A stretch of 60,010 bases of DNA from a virus: the IMG/VR virus record IMGVR_UViG_3300017987_004445, positions 1 to 60,010 of that record, one strand, 5' to 3'. The position numbers were made by a program, and so were the translations under genes. Position 1 is the stretch's first letter, and the number at the start of each line of letters is the position of its first letter. Positions 22,881 through 30,942 of this stretch are shown here, piece after piece. Below the pieces are notes generated by a model. It worked only from the letters and a program-made list of their open reading frames with translations, had not been told where the DNA came from and ran no database searches.

Positions 22881-23664
22881 TGCTTATACGTTGATATGGA
22901 GCTTTCGAAATCGACTTGAACAGTTAAGCAAATCCATACAAACCGCTGATAGTACGGTCCCAAAACATGTAGATTTTTGCTTGGTTGATGCTGCTTCAAA
23001 CCCAAAAATGCTCAACTCCTTGAAGTCAATTTGCCAAAGTATATCTGAGCGCAATATAAGTATATGCGAATCCATGTACAGAAGTTCCTTGTCTGAAGCG
23101 TGGAATCTTGGTATGATGCTGACACCTAATCGCTATGTGATGTTTTCGAGCAGTGATGTGGTGTTTAATAAAAGTCAATGGTTCACTGTTTTAGTAGATC
23201 AATTGAAACAGGGAGAAAAATACATTCTTCTCCAAAATCATGCTGTATTCGCGCTTGACAAGGCCATTATCCCGGAGATAGGCTGGTTTGATGAAAGGTT
23301 TGGTATTGGTGCACATTTGGATACGGATTACATGATACGCGCAAGTGAAGCCGGAATTTCAGTAAAATTGCTACCAAATGATGGTTATTATGTACATGAT
23401 GAGGAAAATATATCCTATGTGGAAAGAGTCAAGGATTTAGATCCTGATAGGTTGCCTATAGGTAATTATGAAAATGAAAAATATTTTATGAAGAAATGGC
23501 AGTCCAGTTGGTTGGGTTGGGAGAAATTGAAAGGGACTGGTATGGATTTGCCGCACCCACCTACAAATATTAGCGTATGTAAACGGGGCCTATGCGATAT
23601 TGACCCGCATCCTATATACACTGAAAAAATCGCCAGGGATCTTAAATGCGAAAAGAATACGTAA
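22873..23664 (+). CDS. GT2-like glycosyltransferase, 263 aa
   Basis: A GT-A-type protein: TLIWSFRNR at the start, FCLVDAASNPKML, YVMFSSSDVVFNKSQW (the metal motif position, here SSD instead of DxD) and GWFDERFGIGAHLDTDYMIRA in the second half. Without a clear DxD the activity is less certain. It overlaps both neighbours. Confidence 0.65.
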   Translation: MNNAYTLIWSFRNRLEQLSKSIQTADSTVPKHVDFCLVDAASNPKMLNSLKSICQSISERNISICESMYRSSLSEAWNLGMMLTPNRYVMFSSSDVVFNKSQWFTVLVDQLKQGEKYILLQNHAVFALDKAIIPEIGWFDERFGIGAHLDTDYMIRASEAGISVKLLPNDGYYVHDEENISYVERVKDLDPDRLPIGNYENEKYFMKKWQSSWLGWEKLKGTGMDLPHPPTNISVCKRGLCDIDPHPIYTEKIARDLKCEKNT

Positions 23665-24314
23665 TACTCACAACTGGAAGATGTGCTTCAGAGTTACTTG
23701 TGGCAATGCTAAAACAGGTGGACCACATTGTCAGCTATCCTGAGATATTCATTGGTTTGAACCCGTCTATCAACGAAAGGGATAAATTAGATGAGATATT
23801 GAACAGAATCAGACGAGAGGCTGGTGGTAAAGATATTTCATACAAGATTAATGGTGGCCAAGTTAAAAAACATCAGGCTTATTTACTGAATGGACAGAAT
23901 GTGAAGGTGATATTTTTGTATAGGAAGAAAATTTTCGATATCGCAATTTCGATTTATTTGGCATCTCTTACAAAATGTTGGGGAGATTATGCAGAACGTG
24001 TGAAAAATGGAACTGTTGTTGATGAAAATAAAATTAATAAGGCAATGATAGGAATCAGAAACCAAATGGATGGTTTCAAGAAGATGATAATAGAGTCTGG
24101 GAGGCCAGTGTTGAAGCTTGTTTATCCAGACTATATTACCAATCAAGTAGAATTAATGAAATACGTGGATTGGCATAAGCATTTTGGGTTGCCTCCAGGT
24201 GGCAGGAAACCTTGGGCAACTAAGCAATCTGGGCCAGCATTGTATGCCAAGATAGACAATTATCTCGAATTGAAAGAAAGGTTTGGAAAAGAAGAGTGGG
24301 ATTGGAATGCTTAG
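23646..24314 (+). CDS. Sulfotransferase-like protein, 222 aa
   Basis: ILTTGRCASELLVAML (residues 7-22) is a PAPS loop of the Stf0/sulfotransferase kind, followed by YPEIF and VIFLYRKKIFDIAISIYLA (3'-phosphate loop region, about 88-107). It is the second sulfotransferase of the block. It overlaps the preceding glycosyltransferase by 19 bases. Acceptor unknown. Confidence 0.7.
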   Translation: MRKEYVILTTGRCASELLVAMLKQVDHIVSYPEIFIGLNPSINERDKLDEILNRIRREAGGKDISYKINGGQVKKHQAYLLNGQNVKVIFLYRKKIFDIAISIYLASLTKCWGDYAERVKNGTVVDENKINKAMIGIRNQMDGFKKMIIESGRPVLKLVYPDYITNQVELMKYVDWHKHFGLPPGGRKPWATKQSGPALYAKIDNYLELKERFGKEEWDWNA

Positions 24315-24546
24315 TATAGGTGATATCGTAGAAAAATTGGTGATTGAAAATATTAAAATTGCTCATTTGAAGCAACAATTGTCTACCTTATCTGAAGGTA
24401 GCGCGGAATATTCGGTGATATATACCAAAATGATGGTTTTGAATAAAAACCGGAGTGTGATTATTGCGGCGTTGGATGAAAAGGTTGAAAGGGTTGCCAG
24501 TGGCAGAGAAAAAAACAGGCTGCTTGAAATTATCAAAACTTATTGA
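24307..24546 (+). CDS. Small helical protein, 79 aa (DUF4254-like N-terminus)
   Basis: ATG 24307 is chosen; the frame is open from 24283. The start IGDIVEKLVIENIKIAHLK resembles the first helix of small proteins (DUF4254-like) that often occur next to glycosyltransferases. It may be the first half of a split version, with the gene at 24500-24724 as the second. No enzyme motif is seen. Confidence 0.5.
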   Translation: MLSIGDIVEKLVIENIKIAHLKQQLSTLSEGSAEYSVIYTKMMVLNKNRSVIIAALDEKVERVASGREKNRLLEIIKTY

Positions 24547-24724
24547 GGGACTTGTGATTGATTGGATGGAATGGAATCAATCACACTCACGAGCTATCAA
24601 TTCTGAAGTTGACATCAATGTGCGGGATATTTCTGCCAGAAGGTGTGAGCAGATAGTTAATAACAGGTATAACACGATAAATGCAATTGATTTGAATATG
24701 GAGGCAGCTTTACATGCCAAGTAA
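24500..24724 (+). CDS. Small helical protein, 74 aa (partner of the 24307 gene)
   Basis: GTG 24500 lies behind AAAGG and overlaps the previous gene by 47 bases in another frame. The product reads IEGLVIDWMEWNQSHSRAIN, helical and mixed in charge. Together with the gene before it, it matches the size of one small protein of glycan clusters, so an ancient frameshift split is possible. Its stop overlaps the RfbH-like gene and its end carries the GGAGG for that start. Confidence 0.5.
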   Translation: MAEKKTGCLKLSKLIEGLVIDWMEWNQSHSRAINSEVDINVRDISARRCEQIVNNRYNTINAIDLNMEAALHAK

Positions 24725-26009
24725 AGAGCTTGAGAATTCCATAAAATATCTTCTTGCAACATGGAGTAAAGAGCGGGCCGAAGAAGTTGAGCTGATGTCT
24801 AAAATACGATACAGTGGTATCAGTTTTGGAGTCGAGGAATACACAAATCTCATGGATGCCTTATTCACTGATTGGTGGTCCGGTGGCCAGTATACAATAA
24901 AAGCTGAGCGTGCAGTTGCTGAAATGTGCCAGAGAAACCATGCCCTGTTGTTTAACAGCGGCAGCACGGCAAATCTTGCGCTCATGCTTGCTGCTAGGGA
25001 GCTTTATTTTAAGGATGGGGATAAAGTGCTGACATTGGCATGTGGTTTCCCTACCACTGTAAACCCGATTATTCATGCTGGCTTAACCCCTGTTTTTGCA
25101 GACGTGTCCTTATCTGATCTGAGCTTGAATCCGGATCTATTGAATTCTGTTGAAGATGTGCGTGGCATATTTATTCCCCATACTCTCGGTTTTTATGGTG
25201 ATATAGATGCACTATTAGACAAAGCCCGAGAGAAGGGTATTTATGTGTTTTATGATGCTTGTGATGCATACGGAACTTATTATAAGGGAAAGCCTGTAAC
25301 TCATTATGGGAAGGCTGCAACCCTAAGTTTTTATGTTGCCCACCATCTCTCTTGCGGGGAAGGTGGGGGAGTTGTAACAAATGACAATAAGCTTTATACA
25401 GTGATGCGTGGTATACGTAATTGGGGAAGATATTGTAGCTCTCCTGAGTGTTGTGTGCGCTCCATTGATCCTGAAAGCTTTTGCCCACCAACTAAATACA
25501 CTACGGACAGTGAAGTTCCTGATGATTATATGGTGAATTATCAGTTTGAGTGGATGGGCTACAATCTGAAGCCATTGGAGATTCAAGCAGCAATTTTATT
25601 GGCTCAGATTCCAAAGCTGCAAAGATACAACAAAACACGTATAGAAAATTATAACCATTTGAATGCGCAAATGAAACTGTATGAGGATACTTTTTTTACA
25701 TGGACAATTCCCTCGGATGTTTCACCTTTTAGTTATCCATTTATTATCTCGCCAAAAGCCAAGTTCAAGCGCAAGCATTTATTGGATTTTCTGAGAAGGA
25801 ATAAAATAGAAGCGAGAATGATATTTGGAGGAAACCTACTTCGGCATCCGGCATATGGTAGGTACAAAAACTGTGCCTGTCAAGCTCTATCTAATTCTGA
25901 TGCGATCATAGAGCGAGGGATGATGCTTGGGTGTTCCCATGTAATAAGTCGTAAATCCATGGAATATGTATGTGATAAAATAACGGAGTTCATGAAAACC
26001 TATGAATAA
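24714..26009 (+). CDS. rfbH: RfbH-like CDP-4-keto-6-deoxyglucose 3-dehydrase (DegT family)
   Basis: A DegT/DnrJ-type PLP enzyme. NSGSTANL, ACGFPTTVNPI, DACDAYGTYY and SFYVAHHLSCGEGGG match RfbH (E1), where the PLP lysine is replaced by His (here H210/H211) and the enzyme dehydrates instead of transferring an amino group. Cysteines 241, 246, 247 and 257 lie where E1 binds its [2Fe-2S] cluster. E1 removes the C3 hydroxyl in 3,6-dideoxyhexose synthesis and needs a reductase (E3), which I do not see. Together with the RfbE-like epimerase this points to a tyvelose- or paratose-like sugar. The start follows GGAGG. Confidence 0.85.
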   Translation: MPSKELENSIKYLLATWSKERAEEVELMSKIRYSGISFGVEEYTNLMDALFTDWWSGGQYTIKAERAVAEMCQRNHALLFNSGSTANLALMLAARELYFKDGDKVLTLACGFPTTVNPIIHAGLTPVFADVSLSDLSLNPDLLNSVEDVRGIFIPHTLGFYGDIDALLDKAREKGIYVFYDACDAYGTYYKGKPVTHYGKAATLSFYVAHHLSCGEGGGVVTNDNKLYTVMRGIRNWGRYCSSPECCVRSIDPESFCPPTKYTTDSEVPDDYMVNYQFEWMGYNLKPLEIQAAILLAQIPKLQRYNKTRIENYNHLNAQMKLYEDTFFTWTIPSDVSPFSYPFIISPKAKFKRKHLLDFLRRNKIEARMIFGGNLLRHPAYGRYKNCACQALSNSDAIIERGMMLGCSHVISRKSMEYVCDKITEFMKTYE

Positions 26010-26952
26010 GAATTCGTATACTGCTGCCAGCACATTTCCGTCTAAGATATTTTGTCAGGACGGTTTGATTAAAAAGATTAGAAATCATCAAATCCCGCCA
26101 ATTCATATCCAGGTGAATCCTACAAACGTCTGCAATATGAATTGCAGCTATTGTAGTTGTGCGAAAAGGGATAAAACCCTACAAATTTCTTATGATAAAT
26201 TAACTGCAATTACTCATAAATTTGTACAGCTTGGCGCAAAGGCCGTGACTATAACAGGGGGCGGAGAGCCCTTATGCTATCCAAAAATAGGAGACTACAT
26301 CGTTAATACCGCAAGGACTGTGGATGTGGCTCTTACAACCAATGGCCTTCTGCTACATAAGATGAAAAAACGGACGATTGAAAAATTGATGTGGTGCAGG
26401 ATCTCATTAAGTAATGAGCATAGGTTACATTTTAGCCAGTTAGAACAGGTTGTAAACATTCCAATTGATTGGTCTTTTAGTTATGTTCTTACTAGTGATA
26501 TGCGGCAAATACATTCGTTGATTGGTGCTATACGGTTTGCAAATGAGCATAACTTTACTCATATTAGAGTAGTGGATGATATTATCAAGAATGGGAATGT
26601 TATGGCGGATGTTAGAAAAAGAGCGGAGGCAGTTGTTGATTGTTCTAGGGTTATCTGGCAGGGTCGCAAAAAATATGCTAAAGGCCACAAACGGTGCCTG
26701 TTGAGCCTTTTAAAACCCAATATCACCCCAGAAGGCTTTCTCGTAGGTTGTTGTGGCATACAGTTTGCCAGCAAGCCTGCTATGCTCGATTGGCCACGAT
26801 TTTATTCAATGGGTGATAATATTGATAGAATATATAAAGAACAGCAGTTTTTTGATGGCAGCTCTTGTGAAGTGTGCTATTACAGCGAATACAATAATGT
26901 TCTTAATTCTATTTGGGATGCAGATAACCTCCAACATAAGGCGTTTTTATGA
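26002..26952 (+). CDS. Radical SAM enzyme
   Basis: CNMNCSYC at residues 44-51 is the CxxxCxxC [4Fe-4S] motif, followed by ITGGGEPL and ALTTNGLLL of the radical SAM barrel. The C-terminal end (GCCGIQF..., SSCEVCYYSEY) has extra cysteines like SPASM/twitch domains. It could modify a sugar or a peptide. Within a glycan block a sugar dehydratase or epimerase role is plausible but not shown. It overlaps both neighbours by a few bases. Confidence 0.8.
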   Translation: MNKNSYTAASTFPSKIFCQDGLIKKIRNHQIPPIHIQVNPTNVCNMNCSYCSCAKRDKTLQISYDKLTAITHKFVQLGAKAVTITGGGEPLCYPKIGDYIVNTARTVDVALTTNGLLLHKMKKRTIEKLMWCRISLSNEHRLHFSQLEQVVNIPIDWSFSYVLTSDMRQIHSLIGAIRFANEHNFTHIRVVDDIIKNGNVMADVRKRAEAVVDCSRVIWQGRKKYAKGHKRCLLSLLKPNITPEGFLVGCCGIQFASKPAMLDWPRFYSMGDNIDRIYKEQQFFDGSSCEVCYYSEYNNVLNSIWDADNLQHKAFL

Positions 26953-27815
26953 GATATTCATTTATTATTCCGTATTATAATAGGCCAAATGAACTCTGGA
27001 ATACCATGTTGTCTTATCGACATTGGTACAGTAGGCGCGATGATATTGAGATTTTGGTTATTGAGGATTTAGCCAATAACCAGAATGAAAAATATCATGA
27101 TGAATTAATAGATGTGTTGTATGCTTATGGGGATCTGCATTGGATACATTTATTGTCCGAGTATAAAAATCAGCGCAATCCCGTAAGGCATCGGAATTAT
27201 GCTGCGAAGTTGGCAAAAGGGAAGGTGTTGATGCTCACAAACCCTGAATGTTATCACAGGAACAATATTCTTGAAGGGATAGACAAAGTGTTCACTGTTG
27301 GTTCTTCAAAGAAGCGTATAGGATATTTGCCTGAAAAATTTGGCCCAGATCATCCACAATGGAATGTGCCGAGTTTCCAACAGAAGTATAAGAGCCTACA
27401 ACATAGTGAGAATTTCGACCCATACGTTGTATGTGCATGCGAAAATTGTAGGTTAAGCCAAAAACGTTTTGATGATTTTGAGCTTATGAATAAAGACCCC
27501 ATAAGAGAAGCATGGTATCAACATTCTGCCCACAACAATCGGAGGCTTCATTGGTGTAGCTTTATATCGGCTGATAATTACAAGCAAATTGGTGGTTTTG
27601 ATGAAGCGTACTCAAATTTTGTGGGATATGATGATGATGATTTTCGGGAGACGGTTTTGAAGAATGGTATAAATATTATTACACGTGATGATTTGGTTGT
27701 AGCTCATATCAAACATAGCGTGCAACACCATGACGGGACTATGCCATTATCCGAAAAAGGGCTTGCGTATTTTAACAGTAAATGGCCACACGCCAAAATG
27801 ATAATGTATAGATGA
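26949..27815 (+). CDS. GT2 glycosyltransferase, GalNAc-transferase/chondroitin-synthase-like
   Basis: SFIIPYYNRPNELW is the typical GT2 start, LAKGKVLMLTNPEC covers the DxD position (here TNPE), and GGFDEAYSNFVGYDDDDF is the glycosyltransferase 7C-like motif of chondroitin synthases and GalNAc transferases. A CxxC pair (CACENC) lies in the middle. Length 288. Probably elongates the glycan. Confidence 0.75.
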   Translation: MRYSFIIPYYNRPNELWNTMLSYRHWYSRRDDIEILVIEDLANNQNEKYHDELIDVLYAYGDLHWIHLLSEYKNQRNPVRHRNYAAKLAKGKVLMLTNPECYHRNNILEGIDKVFTVGSSKKRIGYLPEKFGPDHPQWNVPSFQQKYKSLQHSENFDPYVVCACENCRLSQKRFDDFELMNKDPIREAWYQHSAHNNRRLHWCSFISADNYKQIGGFDEAYSNFVGYDDDDFRETVLKNGINIITRDDLVVAHIKHSVQHHDGTMPLSEKGLAYFNSKWPHAKMIMYR

Positions 27816-28756
27816 TGGAAAAAAGAGATAACTGGTTTGTGAATTATCAGGAGATTCCTGAATTGGGGATAAAAGGCTCTAGGTTGTTGGGCAACCGTTT
27901 GGCGTTTTACGATGAAAGCGACTTTAAGAATGCTTCGGTATTGGATGTGGGGTGCAATATAGGACAAATGGTTTTTCAGGCGCAGAAATGGGGAGCTGCA
28001 AAGGTTATGGGTGTCGAATATGACAAGACTGCATATAAAAAAGCCCTTGAAATAAAGGATCGTTTAGGATGCCAAGTGGATTTTATCTTTGATGATGCCG
28101 AGAATCCGATGTTTTGGAATAAAGTAAAACCTGTGGATGTATGTCTATTTCTCTCTCTAATAGACACAAAAGAGCTTGATGTTCCGTACTCTATACTGAG
28201 TAAAGCTTGTATGAAAACCAACAAAGTGATGTATTTTGAAGGGCACGGTGCCAATGTAAATTCTATAAGCAAATATATGAATGACTTGTTTTATTATACT
28301 GATTTTTCAGAGATAGTGTATCGGGGCCAGTCTGATGGGAGGCCATTCATAAGAGCTGCAAGAAGAGTACTTGGCATGGATGCCTTTATAAAGAGTGTAT
28401 TGGAGTCGAAGGCCAAAAGGATTGCTGTTGTGGGAAAAGCTATGGTCGGTAAAACTCGGCTGAGAACTCGTCTTGAAGAAGTGGGCGGATGTCATCACAC
28501 AATAATAGATGACCTGCTTATAGGGTATAAAAAATTTTATGGGGGTGATTTTCATGACAGCATAGAGAAATTGAACAAAGAGTCAGATTGGATACTTTTT
28601 GATTATCGGGCATTGAAATATGCGGAACAGGTTGATGCTCTTTATCAGGTAATTGATGATGATATTGGGGGACAGCGCATTAATGAAGCGGATTGGATAC
28701 GAAGTTCACCATTTAAAACAGGAATTCTTACTGAGTTTTATACCGTGAAGTTGTGA
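27812..28756 (+). CDS. SAM methyltransferase fused to P-loop NTPase/kinase domain
   Basis: Residues 40-120 are a class I methyltransferase (VLDVGCNIGQ, motif I; VMGVEYDKTAY; DDAENPMF). After about residue 200 comes RIAVVGKAMVGKTRLRTRLEE with a Walker A (GKAMVGKT, 208-215) and a short P-loop kinase-like remainder (HTIIDDLLIGY). The two domains are in one frame of 314 residues. It might methylate and phosphorylate the same acceptor, such as a glycan end cap. The kinase half lacks a clear lid and could be regulatory. Confidence 0.7.
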   Translation: MMEKRDNWFVNYQEIPELGIKGSRLLGNRLAFYDESDFKNASVLDVGCNIGQMVFQAQKWGAAKVMGVEYDKTAYKKALEIKDRLGCQVDFIFDDAENPMFWNKVKPVDVCLFLSLIDTKELDVPYSILSKACMKTNKVMYFEGHGANVNSISKYMNDLFYYTDFSEIVYRGQSDGRPFIRAARRVLGMDAFIKSVLESKAKRIAVVGKAMVGKTRLRTRLEEVGGCHHTIIDDLLIGYKKFYGGDFHDSIEKLNKESDWILFDYRALKYAEQVDALYQVIDDDIGGQRINEADWIRSSPFKTGILTEFYTVKL

Positions 28757-29550
28757 AAACACCGTTTATCATACTGACCAAAGAACGCCCGAAAATGTTT
28801 ATGGCCATGGTTGAGTCTATATGGCAGCGCACGGACCCGGAATCGTATAACCTAATTATTTGTGACAACGGCAGCAGTCAAACTGAGATGAAGCGAATAC
28901 TTGATTCCCTTGAGAAAAAGGGTGTTACTGTAATACGCAATAAAGGCAATTATCTATTTGAAGGCTTGAACTCAGGTTTACAGAAGATAAGGCAAAGCCA
29001 ATCAAAATATTTTATTATGAGCGACCCCGACATTAAGCTATGCGCTGATATGCCTAGGGACTGGATTGCTATGTTTGCTAAGATATTGGACAGGTCAAAC
29101 TATCCCAAAGTTGGATGTGCTTTGGATATTTCTTTTGATCTCAATTCAAAATATAGACATAAAATTCATAAGGTGGAAAAAGGCTATTGGACAAAAGAAA
29201 TGTCTTTTGATTGGCTGGATGCACCATGTTATGAGGCAATGATAGACACTACTCTTGCTATGTATAGGAGAGATACTTATAAGTGCTGGAGCACAGGAGA
29301 ATTGGAATTTGGGAAGGGTAAGGGAATTAACCGAGATGGCTGGATTAATATGGAATACAACAAGAAATATGGGCCATTGCCACTAAGGGTTGCAGGTAAA
29401 TATACGTGTGAACACCTTGGGTGGTGGTTAGATCCACAATATTTGACTGATCTAAAGTATTACTATTACTTTTCGCGGGGGCCTGAGATATCATCGTGTC
29501 TGGCAAATTACAGAAATTTAATTGAAGAGGAATTAGGTGTTCGGATATGA
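28753..29550 (+). CDS. GT2 glycosyltransferase, 265 aa
   Basis: GTG 28753 overlaps the previous stop. The product has FIILTKERPKMF, LIICDNGSS and YFIMSDPDIKLC (DxD at about 95-97) of the GT-A fold. The later part is less typical. It probably adds a sugar residue. Confidence 0.7.
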   Translation: MKTPFIILTKERPKMFMAMVESIWQRTDPESYNLIICDNGSSQTEMKRILDSLEKKGVTVIRNKGNYLFEGLNSGLQKIRQSQSKYFIMSDPDIKLCADMPRDWIAMFAKILDRSNYPKVGCALDISFDLNSKYRHKIHKVEKGYWTKEMSFDWLDAPCYEAMIDTTLAMYRRDTYKCWSTGELEFGKGKGINRDGWINMEYNKKYGPLPLRVAGKYTCEHLGWWLDPQYLTDLKYYYYFSRGPEISSCLANYRNLIEEELGVRI

Positions 29551-30236
29551 AAGACCTATGCGTAGTAGCGTTTGTATCTGGTGAATACGAGATATTGGCT
29601 CCTATGTGGAGATACTGCATTGAAAAGGAGTATCCAGAATATGATGTGATGATTGAGCATAGGCTTTCTTGCGATGGTCTTCCACCAGATGGCTTGTTTA
29701 CCGCGGCATTGAGGTTTCTGGAAGATATTAGGGATGGGCACAAATATTATCTAATTACTGATGTGGATATTTTGATTTTTAGGGAAAAATGGCCCATATT
29801 ACAGGAGCATCTTGATAGAATGAATGATAATGGCTTACAGTGCTATTCTAATTGTAGGCCGGTTAAGGAAGAAAAGAGGATGCAGGGAGTGCATTTTTGC
29901 ACAGATAAATGGTTTGAAAGAACCTTGGAGGCTAGACGTGTTTGGTTTGAGTTTCTTCAGAAATGCCCGAAATTAAGCAAGGGATTTGATGAAAAAATGC
30001 TTTATAAAATTGTAATTGATAGTTGTTTGCCTGAGCCTCCCGTGGCTTCTACATTTAATAGTATCCATGGCATACATTTGGGTGCATGGAGAACCCAGCC
30101 AAAACGAAGATTAAATGGAGACGAGACATTAGTGTGGGCAGATCTGAAAAAGGATGAAAGATTTATGAACCTCTTCGGCGACGCAGCAAAGCGCTTGCCT
30201 TACCTTAGAGCTTTTTACAATATGACAGAAGGATAG
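29547..30236 (+). CDS. Probable GT-A-type glycosyltransferase, 229 aa
   Basis: The product begins MKDLCVVAFVSGEY and has HKYYLITDVDILIF (DVD at about 73-75), a DxD motif at the end of a hydrophobic strand as in GT-A enzymes. HGIHLGAWR in the second half could hold the metal-binding His. Family not recognised. It is the last gene of the glycan block. Confidence 0.55.
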   Translation: MKDLCVVAFVSGEYEILAPMWRYCIEKEYPEYDVMIEHRLSCDGLPPDGLFTAALRFLEDIRDGHKYYLITDVDILIFREKWPILQEHLDRMNDNGLQCYSNCRPVKEEKRMQGVHFCTDKWFERTLEARRVWFEFLQKCPKLSKGFDEKMLYKIVIDSCLPEPPVASTFNSIHGIHLGAWRTQPKRRLNGDETLVWADLKKDERFMNLFGDAAKRLPYLRAFYNMTEG

Positions 30237-30331
30237 GTGACATTATGGCAGATGCACCAAGAACAGCTCACAGCTTATCAGAAATTGGGGCTGGGGCATT
30301 ATCCCGCAAAGCATATCCAAAAGGAGGTAGT

Positions 30332-30478
30332 ATGGCATGCAATACACCCGGCAAGAAAATACGCTCAAAAGGAAAGGGGCGTGGTTTGGCGATTGGCAAT
30401 GGCCAAGGCCCCATTGGGGTTCCAGTTGGTGTTAAGAACATGAATGTGCGCCAACCCATACAGAAGAAAAAGAAGTAA
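30332..30478 (+). CDS. Small Gly/Lys-rich protein, 48 aa
   Basis: ATG 30332 follows AAGGAGG by four bases; an earlier start at 30245 would give 77 residues but has a weaker site. The product is basic, Gly-rich and ends in a Lys run, like small DNA- or virion-associated phage proteins. It is followed by the promoter at 30492. Confidence 0.55.
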   Translation: MACNTPGKKIRSKGKGRGLAIGNGQGPIGVPVGVKNMNVRQPIQKKKK

Positions 30479-30491
30479 AAAACAGAAAAAC

Positions 30492-30520
30492 TTGGTTTTT
30501 TAAAAAAATGAGTGTATATT
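30492..30520 (+). promoter_or_regulatory. Rightward sigma70-type promoter ahead of the structural genes
   Basis: TTGGTT (30492-30497), a 17-base spacer and TATATT (30515-30520) predict a start near 30527. It lies directly before the terminator-like hairpin at 30548, so the transcript may be attenuated. Confidence 0.6.
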
Positions 30521-30547
30521 ATATATATAGGCACGCTTTTTTGAAGG

Positions 30548-30584
30548 AAAGGGCTTAAGCTCTGTTGTGGCTTAGGCCCTTTTT
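30548..30584 (+). terminator. Rho-independent terminator-like hairpin 1
   Basis: AAAGGGC-TTAAGC pairs with GCTTAG-GCCCTTT around a 9-base loop and runs into a T tract. It stands about 20 bases after the predicted start of the 30492 promoter and three bases before ATG 30588, so it looks like a leader attenuator. Confidence 0.65.
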
Positions 30585-30587
30585 GTT

Positions 30588-30869
30588 ATGGATATCGGGA
30601 GCTATATAGCCAAGCACAAATTCAAGGAAATTGTGTGTGGGAATGCTACTGTTAAATATAATAAGGTTACTGGAAATCAATTTCGTTGGGTGTGCTCGCA
30701 TTGGCTTGGGTATATACAAATCGATACCGAGAATGTAGCACAGTTTTATTGTAGTGACTGTGACCTCGTACATACGTATGCGGTTGATGCCAACGGAGTA
30801 GTGACACGTAAAAAATCCAAAAACAAAAGGAGAATAGGGACAAGCGAAGAAATAGCTATAATGGGGTAG
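30588..30869 (+). CDS. Hypothetical protein with Cys pairs, 93 aa
   Basis: The product begins MDIGSYIAKH and has WVCSHW and FYCSDCDLVH, a possible zinc site, then a basic C-terminus. ATG follows a T-rich tract with no Shine-Dalgarno sequence, the same arrangement as the portal start 350 bases downstream. No family recognised. Confidence 0.55.
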   Translation: MDIGSYIAKHKFKEIVCGNATVKYNKVTGNQFRWVCSHWLGYIQIDTENVAQFYCSDCDLVHTYAVDANGVVTRKKSKNKRRIGTSEEIAIMG

Positions 30870-30896
30870 GATAGACCTGCTCTAAAATATTGGATG

Positions 30897-30938
30897 GGAA
30901 GGGCTTAAGTCCAAAGGTGTGGCTTGAGCCCTTTTTTT
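30897..30938 (+). terminator. Rho-independent terminator-like hairpin 2
   Basis: GGGCTTAAG pairs with CTTGAGCCC (one G:T) around a 13-base loop and is followed by seven T. It closely resembles hairpin 1 in sequence, and it ends five bases before the portal ATG. Confidence 0.7.
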
Positions 30939-30942
30939 ATTT

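Noticed and set aside
13645-30236. Glycan block as an O-antigen conversion module of the usual type
   Set aside because: Seroconversion modules have membrane proteins (GtrA/GtrB-like, flippase, polymerase); none is present here.
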